Assembly (NCBI GenBank): GCA_025361565.1
Contig: JANYKN010000196.1
Coordinates: forward strand, 1 to 64,000
DNA: 64,000 nucleotides
Direction: 5' to 3'
DNA from: Bacteroidota bacterium
Lineage (GTDB): Bacteria > Bacteroidota > Bacteroidia > Bacteroidales > NBLH01
In this document: piece by piece, positions 44,818 to 53,627 of the stretch
How positions within the stretch are numbered: position 1 is the stretch's first letter
How the letters are laid out: every line of letters begins with the position of its first letter
Made by a program: the position numbers and the translations under genes
Notes under the pieces: generated by a model
Database searches by the model: none
What the model was told of the DNA's origin: nothing
The model's input: the letters and a program-made list of their open reading frames with translations, nothing else

Positions 44818-45360
44818 ATGGGGCTATTTAACTTATTCAAAAAGGAAAACAAACTTCCAATAATGAAAGATTTGGTTTGGAAAAACCAACCTGGGAAATT
44901 TAATGGTTGTTTGAAATTATTACAGCAATATCCAGATTCAGTTTGGATAAGTTGGTTCCCTGAAACACGCAGTAATTTCATTCAATTTCTTGAAACAAAG
45001 GGCGGGATTAAGCTTGATGTAAAATTGGCAAGAACAATTATGCCTTTTACAGTAGAGAATAAAGCAGTATTTTTTTTAGAACATTATCCTTTGCGGGCTG
45101 AAGAAGAAAAATTGATACAAACCTGGAACCCAAAAGTAATATTTGTTCTAAATGCGCTTGATGAACCATTGTTTGAACAATTTGGCGGAGATCATATCAT
45201 TGGTCTGATGGATAAGTTGGGAATGGCTGATGATGAATACATTGAACATTCAATGATAAGTAGTTCAATAAAAAATGCCCAATCAAAACTTCAACAAAAA
45301 GTGACAATAGAAAATACTACAAATTCTTCAAAAGATTGGTTTAAAATGAATATTGTATAG
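44818..45360 (+). CDS. Conserved hypothetical protein
   Basis: A 180-aa soluble protein that I do not recognise by family. It begins with an amphipathic 'MGLFNLFKKENKLP', continues with 'VWKNQPGKFNGCLKLLQQYPDSVWISWFPETRSNF', and has an alternating strand/helix pattern ('NKAVFFLEHYPLRAEEEKLIQTWNPKVIFVLNALDEPLFEQFGGDHIIGLMDKLGM') that suggests a Rossmann-like or SecA/helicase-C-like fold. There are no membrane segments or cysteine motifs. Codon use matches the neighbours. It is monocistronic between a lipase (divergent) and a coiled-coil protein. Confidence 0.65.
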   Translation: MGLFNLFKKENKLPIMKDLVWKNQPGKFNGCLKLLQQYPDSVWISWFPETRSNFIQFLETKGGIKLDVKLARTIMPFTVENKAVFFLEHYPLRAEEEKLIQTWNPKVIFVLNALDEPLFEQFGGDHIIGLMDKLGMADDEYIEHSMISSSIKNAQSKLQQKVTIENTTNSSKDWFKMNIV

Positions 45361-45555
45361 TTCATTTATAGGCATTCAATTAAAGGATTAGAATTAAAAT
45401 AATAATAACTTTATGGGAAAATGCATTTTCAAGCTTATTCGTTCGGATGATCTTTAGTTAATATTTCGTGTTTTACAAGAACAATTTGTACCTTTAATCC
45501 AATAATTCAAATGATTCAATAAAATTATTTATTTTAACCTTTAAATATTATAATT

Positions 45556-46158
45556 ATGAGAACATTCCCCCTATTAAAAAGCAGTTTGATTAATACAAAC
45601 AGAATAGTTATTCAAGTTATTACGATTTTATCATTTGTTCTTTTATTAACAGCCGCTCCTGTTTATACAAATGCACAAGTTAAACCCGATAAAAAAGCAA
45701 CAGCATTAAAAAGTGCACAAACAGGCCTTGACAAAGCACAGGCTAATTTAACAAAAGTTGAAAAGCAGATTGCTACAGCCGATTCATTAATTGAAGTAGG
45801 AACTACCATGGAAAATGAAGCCAAATCTGAAATAAAGCAACTTGAATCGGAGAAAAAGAAAATCGAGAAAGATTATGCCTCTCAGAAAAAATCGCTAGAT
45901 AAAAGGATCAATTCCAAGGATAAGGCGGACGCAACCACTGCAAAAGGAGAATTAAAAGCACTGGATACACAATACAAAGCTGACGCTAAGGCAAATATGA
46001 CAGCACTGACTGCAGCAAACAAAAAAATGACAACTGGTACAGCAAATTTGAATAAAGGAAAAACATCGAAAAAAGCAGGTGAAACATCATTGAAAACAGC
46101 AAAGACCAATGTTGAAGTTGCTCAAGCCAAACTTGATAAATTAAATGCAGAAGAATAA
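45556..46158 (+). CDS. Exported Lys/Ala-rich coiled-coil protein
   Basis: A 200-aa protein with an N-terminal export signal or anchor ('VIQVITILSFVLLLTAAPVYTNAQ') and then an almost continuous coiled coil of low complexity, rich in Lys, Ala, Thr and Asp ('LKSAQTGLDKAQANLTKVEKQIATADSLIEVG', 'ANKKMTTGTANLNKGKTSKKAGETSLKTAKTNVEVAQAKLDKL'). Heptad spacing is visible. No enzymatic motif; probably a periplasmic structural or spacer protein. A terminator hairpin follows its stop. Confidence 0.7.
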   Translation: MRTFPLLKSSLINTNRIVIQVITILSFVLLLTAAPVYTNAQVKPDKKATALKSAQTGLDKAQANLTKVEKQIATADSLIEVGTTMENEAKSEIKQLESEKKKIEKDYASQKKSLDKRINSKDKADATTAKGELKALDTQYKADAKANMTALTAANKKMTTGTANLNKGKTSKKAGETSLKTAKTNVEVAQAKLDKLNAEE

Positions 46159-46195
46159 GATTCGGATAATATAATTCAGGAGTTAGTATATTCTT

Positions 46196-46247
46196 AAAAC
46201 ATCTATCAGTTATTCGTTTCACGATTTAATGATAGATGTTTTTTTAT
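46196..46247 (+). terminator. Terminator after the coiled-coil gene
   Basis: AAAACATCTATCA (46196-46208) pairs perfectly with TGATAGATGTTTT (46230-46242), followed by TTTA. Loop of 21 bases. Confidence 0.8.
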
Positions 46248-46343
46248 TTTGATACCGCTCAATTAATTTAGGTTGAACAGAGTCTTTTTTCAATAATTGA
46301 AAATTATTAATATAAACAAATTTGTATAGCAAATATTATAAAA

Positions 46344-46372
46344 TTGGGATTTCATTTTTTATTGTAAATTTG
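46344..46372 (+). promoter_or_regulatory. Promoter of the DUF502 gene (TTG-N18-TAAATTTG)
   Basis: TTG at 46344-46346 and TAAATTTG at 46365-46372 are 18 bases apart, close to the Bacteroidota consensus. The start codon is about 66 bases downstream of the -7 box. Confidence 0.45.
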
Positions 46373-46438
46373 GCTACATTATTAATGAGTAATGCATATT
46401 AACGAATCGAAATTCATCTCATACAATAATTATAAATA

Positions 46439-47053
46439 ATGAAAAAGTTAGTTAGCTATTTTTTACAAGGTTTACTATATATTGCACCAATAGGAATAAC
46501 GTCATATATTGTTTACATTATTTTCACCTTTATCGATGGCCTTTTACAAACTACTCTTGAACAGGTAATACATGTAAAAATACCCGGTCTTGGAATTTTA
46601 ATTATTATCCTATTTCTGGTGGTTGTAGGTTATTTTGGACAAACTATGATTGCCAGTCCATTGAAAGCATTTTTTAAAAGAATGATGCACAAAATACCAC
46701 TTTTGGAAGCAGTCTATTCTGCTTTCAATGATTTATTCAATGCATTTGTAGGTAAGGAAAAGAAATTTAACAAACCAGTATTGGTTCTTGTAAATCCAAT
46801 TTCAAATCTCCACAAATTGGGTTTTTTAACTGAGGAAGATTTGGGATTATTGAACGAAAAAGATAAAGTAGCTGTTTATTTTCCGCACTCTTATAACTTT
46901 TCAGGTGAACTTTTTATAGTTCCAAAAGAAAATGTAAAACCTGTTAATATAAATCCAGCCTTGGTAATGAAATTTATTGTTTCGGCTGGGGTTGCAGGTT
47001 GGGACAATGCCAAAACCAAGGTAATAGATGATGTCCAAGAAGAGGGTATTTAG
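46439..47053 (+). CDS. DUF502 membrane protein
   Basis: A 204-aa protein with two N-terminal membrane helices ('YFLQGLLYIAPIGITSYIVYIIFTFID', 'IPGLGILIIILFLVVVGYFGQTMI') and the DUF502 core 'RMMHKIPLLEAVYSAFNDLFNAFVGKEKKFNKPVLV...LGFLTEEDLGLLNEKDKVAVYFPHSYNFSGELFIVPKENVKPVNINPALVMKFIVSAG'. The function is unknown; the family is widespread and occurs in plants (COV/LCV-like) and bacteria. Its promoter-like sequence is upstream. The RAYT/REP region follows. Confidence 0.85.
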   Translation: MKKLVSYFLQGLLYIAPIGITSYIVYIIFTFIDGLLQTTLEQVIHVKIPGLGILIIILFLVVVGYFGQTMIASPLKAFFKRMMHKIPLLEAVYSAFNDLFNAFVGKEKKFNKPVLVLVNPISNLHKLGFLTEEDLGLLNEKDKVAVYFPHSYNFSGELFIVPKENVKPVNINPALVMKFIVSAGVAGWDNAKTKVIDDVQEEGI

Positions 47054-47132
47054 TGAGGATGTTTTTCACTACATAAAACGAATCTGATAAATTTATATAA
47101 CAAGACAAATAGATTCGATCCATCAAACAACC

Positions 47133-47158
47133 GTAGAGACGCAATATTCTGCGTCTCC
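47133..47158. repeat. REP palindrome, left copy
   Basis: A 26-bp element starting GTAG with arms GAGACGCA and TGCGTCTC around ATATTC. It lies 75 bases beyond the 3' end of the RAYT pseudogene. Its inverted partner at 47871-47896 is identical at 24 of 26 positions. Confidence 0.8.
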
Positions 47159-47232
47159 CAATCAATCCTCCACCATCAGGAAATTCGCTGCAACACCCTA
47201 TTTATTAACATCACCAAATATTTGTTTCTATT

Positions 47233-47786
47233 TCAATTATTGAATTTATCCGTATCCCAATTTTGCGGATTATTGATGATAAAATTTTTTATATGCTGGT
47301 ATTCATCTTCATTGCCTATAATATGGTCATGAAAACGCTCTTGCCAGGTAAATTCTATATGATTAACTGTTGAATAGGTTTTTACCCCTGTTTTATAACC
47401 GCGAATTATGGATCCCATATTTTACGATTGTTATTGGGTTTATCAGGAAGATCGGTGATAATTGGTTCATTGTAAATAATTGGCCCACATTCCTGGCCAT
47501 CATCATCCTTGTCAATAATAACAATACCATGCATATGATTTGGCATTACAACATAAACATCTAAAACCACAAATGGAAAATGATCCGGAATTTCCTGCCA
47601 ATATTTTTTCGCAATTTCGCCAATTTCTGAATAATGCATTTCATTATTTACAATATTCCCGAAAAATATTTCTCTGTTTTTTGTGCAAATGGTAATAAAA
47701 TATGATCCATTCCAACCATAATCCCAATTTTTTAAACGGGTCGATTCTATCCTGTATTTATCTTGGAATTTATCTTTCATTCGCAT
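47233..47786 (-). pseudogene. REP-associated tyrosine transposase (RAYT), frameshifted
   Basis: The two frames 47406-47786 (126 aa) and 47233-47418 (61 aa) together make one RAYT of normal size (about 185 aa). The first frame has 'YRIESTRLKNWDYGWNGSYFITICTKNRE' and the HUH motif 'VVMPNHMHGIVII'. The second has 'GSIIRGYKTGV...FTWQERFHDHIIGNEDEYQHIKNFIINNPQNW', the usual C-terminus. The frames overlap around 47406-47418; adding one base in the AAAA run near 47426 would restore 'RK.MGSIIRG'. RAYTs are single-strand DNA transposases that mobilise the REP palindromes flanking them. Probably inactive now. Confidence 0.88.
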
Positions 47787-47870
47787 TCGTTTTTCCCATT
47801 TATTCGTTTTGCTAAAATATTGATTTCATGACCATAATTGGGATTTTTTCTGGTTTTATTTTTTATTTTT

Positions 47871-47896
47871 GGAGACGCAAAATATTGCGTCACTAC
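47871..47896. repeat. REP palindrome, right copy (inverted)
   Basis: Arms GACGCAA/TTGCGTC with an AATA loop. On the minus strand it starts GTAG, like the left copy. It lies 85 bases upstream of the RAYT start, so the two REPs flank the gene in opposite orientation. Confidence 0.8.
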
Positions 47897-47935
47897 CGCG
47901 TTCATTGCATCCAACACATTTATAATTATTTAATA

Positions 47936-48160
47936 TGGTACGAATAAAATTAGATCGTGTATCAAAAACACCTGATCCTAATCTAAACTAATTCATTCGA
48001 GGTGCAAAAAATACCTGATTGTGGTATGAACATAATTGGATTGTGGTATAAAAATACCTGATCGGGGTAAGAATAAAATTAGATCGTGGTATAAAAAATA
48101 CCTGATTGTGGTATGAACAAAATATGATCATGTTCCAAACATGCTTATTCGACGTCCTAA
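47936..48160. repeat. Degenerate 21-22-bp tandem repeat patch
   Basis: About ten imperfect 21-22-bp units alternate between forms like TGGTATGAACAAAATTAGATCG and TGGTATAAAAAATACCTGATTG (short pieces repeated throughout). The patch begins 40 bases after the right REP. It lies in a 585-base gap with no gene; 48160-48371 shows nothing further. Confidence 0.7.
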
Positions 48161-48371
48161 CAAATCATGATCCTGGTATTCATTTACTCAATAGCATTAT
48201 TCACAAATAGAATAAGAATCAATGCAAAAGAACTGTCATTTATAATTACCTTCATATAGAAATAAATTATCCTTTATATTCACATCATCCGTGTTAATTG
48301 TACTAAGTGAGTCGAAGTATCCATGTTCTATTATTATAAAATTTTAATACCTTCGCTCGTAATCGATTAGT

Positions 48372-49256
48372 ATGAACAAAAAGATTGGTATACCAGTATA
48401 TAGTTTAGATAAGTTTCAATCGAAGAACGATAGGAGTAATTTATTCGAGGTTGAGCTTTTTGATGCAAATAGGCATTTTCAGGTTTCTTACCCTCATCGG
48501 CATGATTTTTACGAAATACTTTATCTTTCAAAAGGTTCAGGATTTCATATTATCGACAGCAATAAATATACAATCAATCCACCTTGTATTTTCTTTTTAT
48601 CACCAGGACAGGCGCATAGATTGGAACTTTCGCATGATATCGAAGGCTTTATATTCATTTTTACATCCGAATTTTATTTATTGAACCAAAAAAACAAAAA
48701 TAAGTTACTTGAATTCCCCTTCTTTTTTTCTTTGGATCAAAACAATCCACCTATTTATCTAAGCAATCCAGATGATGATAATTTCATTAAAAACCTGTTT
48801 GCACGATGTACAAATGTTGTTTTAAACAATCATGTTTCATCAGATGAAATTGCACGTTCTACTTTGGATTTAATCCTGCTTACCTGCAACGATCTCTATC
48901 CCGAAGAAATGAAATCTGTGCAGAAAGGAAAAGGCCACATCCTGGTAAAAAACTTCCTTTTATTGATTGAAGAGAACTTTCATAAAAACCTTCGAATTGG
49001 TAATTATGCAAACATATTGGCCATTACCCCAAACCATTTAACCCAAATGGTGAAACGAATAACTGGAAAGTCTTCTGTTTCAATACTCCATGAAAAAACG
49101 GTTGTTGAAATAAAACGATTATTGATTCACACCGATCTAAGCATAGCTGAAATTTCAGATTATATGAATTTCCCGGATCAATCTTATTTTACAAAATATT
49201 TCAAAAAGCTGAGCAATCTTTCACCAATAGCTTATCGTAAGCTTCATGTAAAATGA
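48372..49256 (+). CDS. AraC-family transcriptional regulator
   Basis: A 294-aa regulator with an N-terminal cupin sensor ('FQVSYPHRHDFYEILYLSKGSGFHIIDSNKYTINPPCIFFLSPGQAHRLE') and two C-terminal helix-turn-helix motifs of the AraC/XylS type ('LRIGNYANILAITPNHLTQMVKRITGKSSVSILHEKTVVEIKRLLIHTDLSIAEISDYMNFPDQSYFTKYFKKLSNLSPIAYRK'). The 'YPHRHDFYEILY' start is typical of Bacteroidota members. Ligand and targets are unknown. It is not obviously linked to the ilv genes downstream, from which it is separated by a repeat-bearing gap. Confidence 0.92.
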   Translation: MNKKIGIPVYSLDKFQSKNDRSNLFEVELFDANRHFQVSYPHRHDFYEILYLSKGSGFHIIDSNKYTINPPCIFFLSPGQAHRLELSHDIEGFIFIFTSEFYLLNQKNKNKLLEFPFFFSLDQNNPPIYLSNPDDDNFIKNLFARCTNVVLNNHVSSDEIARSTLDLILLTCNDLYPEEMKSVQKGKGHILVKNFLLLIEENFHKNLRIGNYANILAITPNHLTQMVKRITGKSSVSILHEKTVVEIKRLLIHTDLSIAEISDYMNFPDQSYFTKYFKKLSNLSPIAYRKLHVK

Positions 49257-49564
49257 CAAATTATATTAGAATTTTGAAATTAGAAATTGGTAATTTTGTT
49301 TTAATTAAATTCTCGAAGTTTTAGTTCATAATTAATTATTAATCAATGAAATTAATGCAAAATATGCATTGTAAATGATAATATATTGAATAGTTAAATT
49401 TCTAATTTCTAAGGACCAATTTCTAATTTCCAAATATAAATCCATGAAAATTACCAAAACAAACTGAAAAACCAATCTGTATTTTTCAGTTTTATGTCGT
49501 TCCTTTGTAAAATATAATTCTCTAGGAAAACAAGAATAAATATTAACAACTAAATAATTCAGAA
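49257..49564. repeat. Gap with TAATTTC/GAAATTA short repeats and a hairpin
   Basis: Contains 'GAAATTAGAAATTGGTAATTTT' style sequence (about 49274) and the opposite strand form 'AATTTCTAATTTC' twice (about 49396-49432). A hairpin AAACTGAAAA (49461-49470) / TTTTCAGTTT (49483-49492) lies about 70 bases before ilvC and may be a weak terminator or leader structure. Confidence 0.5.
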
Positions 49565-51040
49565 ATGGCAAATTATTTTAACTCATTACCGCTGCGTCTT
49601 CAAGTTGAAGAATTGTCGAAGTGTACTTTTATGGACCAATCGGAATTTGCTGATGGAGTTCAAAAACTCGTAGGAAAAAAAATAGTTGTATTGGGATGTG
49701 GATCTCAAGGTTTAGCCCAAGGCCTTAATATGAGAGATAGTGGGCTTGATGTAGCTTATGCAGTGCGAAAGGAAGCAATTGATCAAAAAAGAGCTTCGTA
49801 TACAAGTGCAATAGAAAATAAATTCAAAGTTGGAACTTTTGAAGAGCTGATACCAACTGCAGATTTAGTAATGAACTTAACTCCTGACAAGCAACACACT
49901 CCGGTAATACAAAAAGTTGTTCCTTTAATGAAAAAAGGCGCTTGCCTTGCATACTCACATGGATTCAACATTGTTGAAGAAGGAAATCAAATCAGAAAAG
50001 ACCTTACGGTTATTATGGTTGCACCTAAATCTCCAGCTACTGAGGTCAGGGCTGAGTTTTTAAGAGGTTTTGGTGTTCCAACTTTAATTGCTGTTCATAG
50101 GGAGAATGATCCAAACGGTGATGGATTGGAAATTGCAAAAGCCTACGCTGTGGGAACAGGCGGACACAAGGCCGGTGTTCTATTGTCATCTTTTGTGGCT
50201 GAGGTTAAATCGGACCTAATGGGTGAGCAAACTATTCTTTGTGGTTTATTGCAAACCGGTTCAATTCTTAGCTTCAATAAAATGTTTGCAGGTGGAATTG
50301 ACAAAGGTTATGCTTCAAAATTGGTACAATATGGATGGGAAGTCATTACGGAAGCCTTAAAGCTTGGTGGTATTACCCACATGATGGACAGACTTTCGAA
50401 CCCAGCAAAAATTGAAGCATTTAAACTTGCGCATGAGTTGAAAAGTATTATGCGTCCTTTGTTTGAAAAGCATATGGATAATATTATGAGTGGAAAATTC
50501 TCCTCAACTATGATGGAAGACTGGGCTGCAGGCGATAAAAACCTATTGGCCTGGAGAGCTGAAACTGGTGAGACCGATTTTGAAAAAACACCAGCTGGAA
50601 ATATCGAAATAACTGAACAAGAATACTTTAACAACGGTACTCTTTTGGTAGCATTTGTTAAATCGGGTGTTGAGTTGGCATTTGAAGTAATGTGTGAATC
50701 TGGTATTAAAGAAGAATCTGCCTATTACGAATCATTGCACGAAACCCCATTGATTGCAAATACCATTGCCAGAAAGAAATTATTTGAAATGAATAGGGTA
50801 ATTTCTGATACTGCCGAATATGGATGTTATTTATTTGATCATGCTTGTAAACCTCTACTTGCTGATTTTATGTCCAAGGTTGATTTAAGTGTTATTGGTA
50901 AAAACTTTAATGCAGGCAAGACCAATCAGGTTGATAACAAAGAATTAATTGCAATCAACGAAGACATTAGATTCCACGATGTTGAATTAATTGGCGCTGA
51001 ATTGCGCGAAGCGATGGATGCAATGAAAGCAATTATTTAA
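49565..51040 (+). CDS. ilvC: Ketol-acid reductoisomerase, class II (long form)
   Basis: A 491-aa IlvC of the long E. coli-like class: '[26 protein letters not shown]', NADPH-binding '[35 protein letters not shown]', '[35 protein letters not shown]', '[13 protein letters not shown]' and duplicated C-terminal knotted domains with '[18 protein letters not shown]' and '[52 protein letters not shown]'. It converts acetolactate and acetohydroxybutyrate to dihydroxy acids. It is on the opposite strand from ilvDBN and converges with ilvN. Confidence 0.96.
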   Translation: MANYFNSLPLRLQVEELSKCTFMDQSEFADGVQKLVGKKIVVLGCGSQGLAQGLNMRDSGLDVAYAVRKEAIDQKRASYTSAIENKFKVGTFEELIPTADLVMNLTPDKQHTPVIQKVVPLMKKGACLAYSHGFNIVEEGNQIRKDLTVIMVAPKSPATEVRAEFLRGFGVPTLIAVHRENDPNGDGLEIAKAYAVGTGGHKAGVLLSSFVAEVKSDLMGEQTILCGLLQTGSILSFNKMFAGGIDKGYASKLVQYGWEVITEALKLGGITHMMDRLSNPAKIEAFKLAHELKSIMRPLFEKHMDNIMSGKFSSTMMEDWAAGDKNLLAWRAETGETDFEKTPAGNIEITEQEYFNNGTLLVAFVKSGVELAFEVMCESGIKEESAYYESLHETPLIANTIARKKLFEMNRVISDTAEYGCYLFDHACKPLLADFMSKVDLSVIGKNFNAGKTNQVDNKELIAINEDIRFHDVELIGAELREAMDAMKAII

Positions 51041-51091
51041 AGTAGAAATTTGAACTTGGAACTTAAATTTTAATTCAAGTGTTTTTATGAG

Positions 51092-51126
51092 AAAAGGGGC
51101 TGCAATTCGCAACCCTTTTTTATTTT
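51092..51126 (+). terminator. Terminator after ilvC
   Basis: AAAAGGG-gc-TGC-aattc-GCA-a-CCCTTTT with a small internal loop, followed by TTATTTTT. It begins 52 bases after the ilvC stop. Confidence 0.85.
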
Positions 51127-51175
51127 TGAGAATTTGATTGTTCCCAATAACTAATTTCCAATTCCACAGCTTCGG

Positions 51176-51206
51176 TTGCTGAGCTTGTCGAAGCACTAAT
51201 TTCCAA
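51176..51206. repeat. 31-bp repeat, copy A (behind ilvN)
   Basis: The 31 bases starting TTGCTGAGCTTGTCGAAGC are identical to 51830-51860. With the preceding bases this copy forms a 6-bp hairpin GCTTCG (51169-51174) / CGAAGC (51189-51194). It touches the ilvN stop codon. Confidence 0.8.
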
Positions 51207-51207
51207 A

Positions 51208-51750
51208 TCAGTCCTCAAGAATTTCGTAAGCAGCATTTTTTTCACGGATGTGGATTTCCAGATCTTTCATCGGTTTGGCCATTGCAACTCTTCCTGTTCT
51301 TATAAACTGAAGTATGCCATATGGTTTTAATTCTTCCATCAATTTTTGGGTATCAGCTTTATGACCTGTTTTTTCTATTAAAATATAATCGTTTTCAATA
51401 TTTAAAACACGAGCATTATGTGTTCTCACAACCGATTCTATTTGCAATCCTTTTTCAATGGCCGATATTGGAAGTTTGTACATAGCCAATTCCTGATGTA
51501 TAATCTCATCGTTTTCATAAACAAATACTTTGATAACTCCGATTATGTTTTCGAGTTGTTTAGCAACCCTGTCGATAACATCACGTCTTGTTTTAATAAC
51601 AATTGTGAAACTATAAATACCCTTTATTTTTGATTCGGATACCGTTAAGCTTTCAATATTAAGCTTTCTCCTTGTGAAAACAATGGAAAGATGATTGAGT
51701 AATCCAATATTATTTTCAGTGTTTACAAGGAGTGTAAATTCTTTTTCCAT
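51208..51750 (-). CDS. ilvN: Acetolactate synthase small (regulatory) subunit
   Basis: A 180-aa IlvN/IlvH with an N-terminal ACT domain ('KEFTLLVNTENNIGLLNHLSIVFTRRKLNIESLTVSESKIKGIYSFTIVI') and a C-terminal ALS_ss_C-type domain ('RVLNIENDYILIEKTGHKADTQKLMEELKPYGILQFIRTGRVAMAKP'). It binds valine-type effectors and controls the large subunit. It follows ilvB on the minus strand with a 125-base gap containing one copy of the 31-bp repeat, which is unusually long for this pair. Confidence 0.94.
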   Translation of the reverse strand: MEKEFTLLVNTENNIGLLNHLSIVFTRRKLNIESLTVSESKIKGIYSFTIVIKTRRDVIDRVAKQLENIIGVIKVFVYENDEIIHQELAMYKLPISAIEKGLQIESVVRTHNARVLNIENDYILIEKTGHKADTQKLMEELKPYGILQFIRTGRVAMAKPMKDLEIHIREKNAAYEILED

Positions 51751-51829
51751 AATATATATTTATTATTGAATATTGTTTATTGAGTAATGTATAATGTTTA
51801 TAGTCAAAAGACTAAATTCCTACTTCTGT

Positions 51830-51860
51830 TTGCTGAGCTTGTCGAAGCACTAATTTCCAA
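51830..51860. repeat. 31-bp repeat, copy B (behind ilvB)
   Basis: Exact copy of 51176-51206. It lies 15 bases past the ilvB stop, between ilvB and ilvN, in the same orientation as copy A. The following 'CCAATGACCAATTACCAAATTA' belongs to the same short-repeat family as 49257-49564. Confidence 0.8.
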
Positions 51861-51875
51861 TGACCAATTACCAAA

Positions 51876-53612
51876 TTACGGTTCCAAAATAATATCAGAT
51901 ACCGAAGCACCCGATGGTACCATCGGAAATACATTATCTTCTTGTTCTACTTCTACTTCGAGTAAATAGGGTCCATCAAAATTAAACATTTTATCAATAG
52001 AATTCTTTAATTCGTCCCTGGTATTTATTTTGGACGATTCTATTCCATTGCCTTTAGCAATCATTTGAAAATCAGGATTAACCAGGGTTGTAAATGAATA
52101 TCTGCGTTCATGAAATAATTGTTGCCACTGTCGCACCATGCCTAAAAAACCATTGTTTAAAAGCACTATTTTTACTGGTCTTTTGTGTTGCCATATGGTA
52201 GCAAGTTCCTGGATAGTCATCTGGATACCACCATCACCAACAAACACAACTACCGGACGTTTGTCTTGCCCCATAGCTGCACCAAATGCGGCAGGCACAC
52301 CAAATCCCATGGTCCCAAGTCCACCTGAGGTTATCATACTTTTTGTATGGGCAAACTGATAATACCGGGCTGCCATCATTTGATGCTGTCCAACATCAGT
52401 TACAACAATTGCTTCACCTTTAGTTCTTTCAGATACCTGGTGAATAACTTCGGCCATTTTAATTTGTCCGGCTTTAGGATGTATATCTTTCTGTATTATT
52501 TTTTCAAACTCAATGGCTTCAAGTTTCTTGAATTCTTCTAGCCATTCATCATGAACATTGGTTTTTACCATTGGGATTAGTTGTTGCAATGCTTTTTTTG
52601 CATCCGAGATAATCGCCACATCTGCTTTGATATTTTTATCAATTTCAGCCTGATCAATATCAATATGGATAACCTTGGCTTTTATTGCATATCTCGATGT
52701 ATCACCGGTTACACGGTCGTCGAATCGCATTCCTATCGCTATGATTAAATCAGCCTCATTGGTCTGAATGTTGGGTGCATAATTGCCATGCATACCAAGC
52801 ATCCCTGCGTAAAGTGGGTGTCTGGTCGGAAATGTCGATAATCCTAGCAATGTACAACCTACTGGAATACCAGTTTTGTTAACAAATGCTGTTAGTTCTT
52901 CTTCTGCCCCGGCAATAGAGATACCATGTCCTGCCAATAGTAAAGGTTTTTTTGCATTATTGATTAGGTTGGCAGCTTCCCGTATTTTTTCAGGATTAGT
53001 TTTCGGATTTGGAAAATATCCGGAAACCTGATGCACTCTTTTATAGGTAAAATCAATGAATTGATTTTGAGCATCTTTAGTGATGTCTATCAATACTGGT
53101 CCAGGTCTTCCGGATGATGCAATATAGAATGCTTTTGCCATTACTTCAGGAATTTCAGCAGCTTTAGTAACCTGATAATTCCATTTTGTAACAGGCATAG
53201 AAATACCAACAACATCAGTTTCCTGAAAAGCATCGAAACCTAACAAGTGCGAAGGTACCTGTCCTGTAATACATATCATTGGAATAGAATCAATCTTTGC
53301 GTTCGATAATCCAGTAATCAGGTTTGTTGATCCTGGCCCCGAAGTGGCAAATACAATACCTGGTTTATCAGAAGTTTTAGCATAGCCTTGTGCCATATGT
53401 GTTGCTCCTTGTTCGTGACGCACCAGAATATGTTCAATTTTATCCTGATAATCATAAAGTGCATCATAAATCGGCATGATTGCTCCACCTGGATATCCAA
53501 AAATGGTATCAACACCTTCATGCAACAAGGAGAGGATGACCGCTTCTGAACCTTTAACGGTTTTAGCTGTTTCTGTTTTTGTTTCCTCTTTTAAATCTGT
53601 CTTGGTTTCCAT
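51876..53612 (-). CDS. ilvB: Acetolactate synthase large (catalytic) subunit
   Basis: A 578-aa ThDP enzyme: 'GSEAVILSLLHEGVDTIFGYPGGAIMPIYDALYDY' (with catalytic Glu in 'VRHEQGATHMAQGYA'), 'GVVFATSGPGSTN'-type core ('GIVFATSGPGSTNLITGLSNA'), an FAD-binding middle domain, and the ThDP motif 'VVFVGDGGIQMTIQELATIWQHKRPVKIVLLNN'. It condenses pyruvate with pyruvate or 2-oxobutyrate, the first common step of Val/Leu/Ile synthesis. It lies 15 bases downstream of ilvD in the same operon, under the predicted attenuator. Confidence 0.96.
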   Translation of the reverse strand: METKTDLKEETKTETAKTVKGSEAVILSLLHEGVDTIFGYPGGAIMPIYDALYDYQDKIEHILVRHEQGATHMAQGYAKTSDKPGIVFATSGPGSTNLITGLSNAKIDSIPMICITGQVPSHLLGFDAFQETDVVGISMPVTKWNYQVTKAAEIPEVMAKAFYIASSGRPGPVLIDITKDAQNQFIDFTYKRVHQVSGYFPNPKTNPEKIREAANLINNAKKPLLLAGHGISIAGAEEELTAFVNKTGIPVGCTLLGLSTFPTRHPLYAGMLGMHGNYAPNIQTNEADLIIAIGMRFDDRVTGDTSRYAIKAKVIHIDIDQAEIDKNIKADVAIISDAKKALQQLIPMVKTNVHDEWLEEFKKLEAIEFEKIIQKDIHPKAGQIKMAEVIHQVSERTKGEAIVVTDVGQHQMMAARYYQFAHTKSMITSGGLGTMGFGVPAAFGAAMGQDKRPVVVFVGDGGIQMTIQELATIWQHKRPVKIVLLNNGFLGMVRQWQQLFHERRYSFTTLVNPDFQMIAKGNGIESSKINTRDELKNSIDKMFNFDGPYLLEVEVEQEDNVFPMVPSGASVSDIILEP

Positions 53613-53627
53613 AAGTGTAATTTTAAA

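Noticed and set aside
47370-47564. 64-aa + strand ORF
   Set aside because: Antisense shadow of the RAYT pseudogene, which has clear HUH and C-terminal motifs.
47936-48160. Possible CRISPR array
   Set aside because: Units are 21-22 bp, imperfect and contiguous, with no constant repeat or unique spacers and no cas genes nearby.
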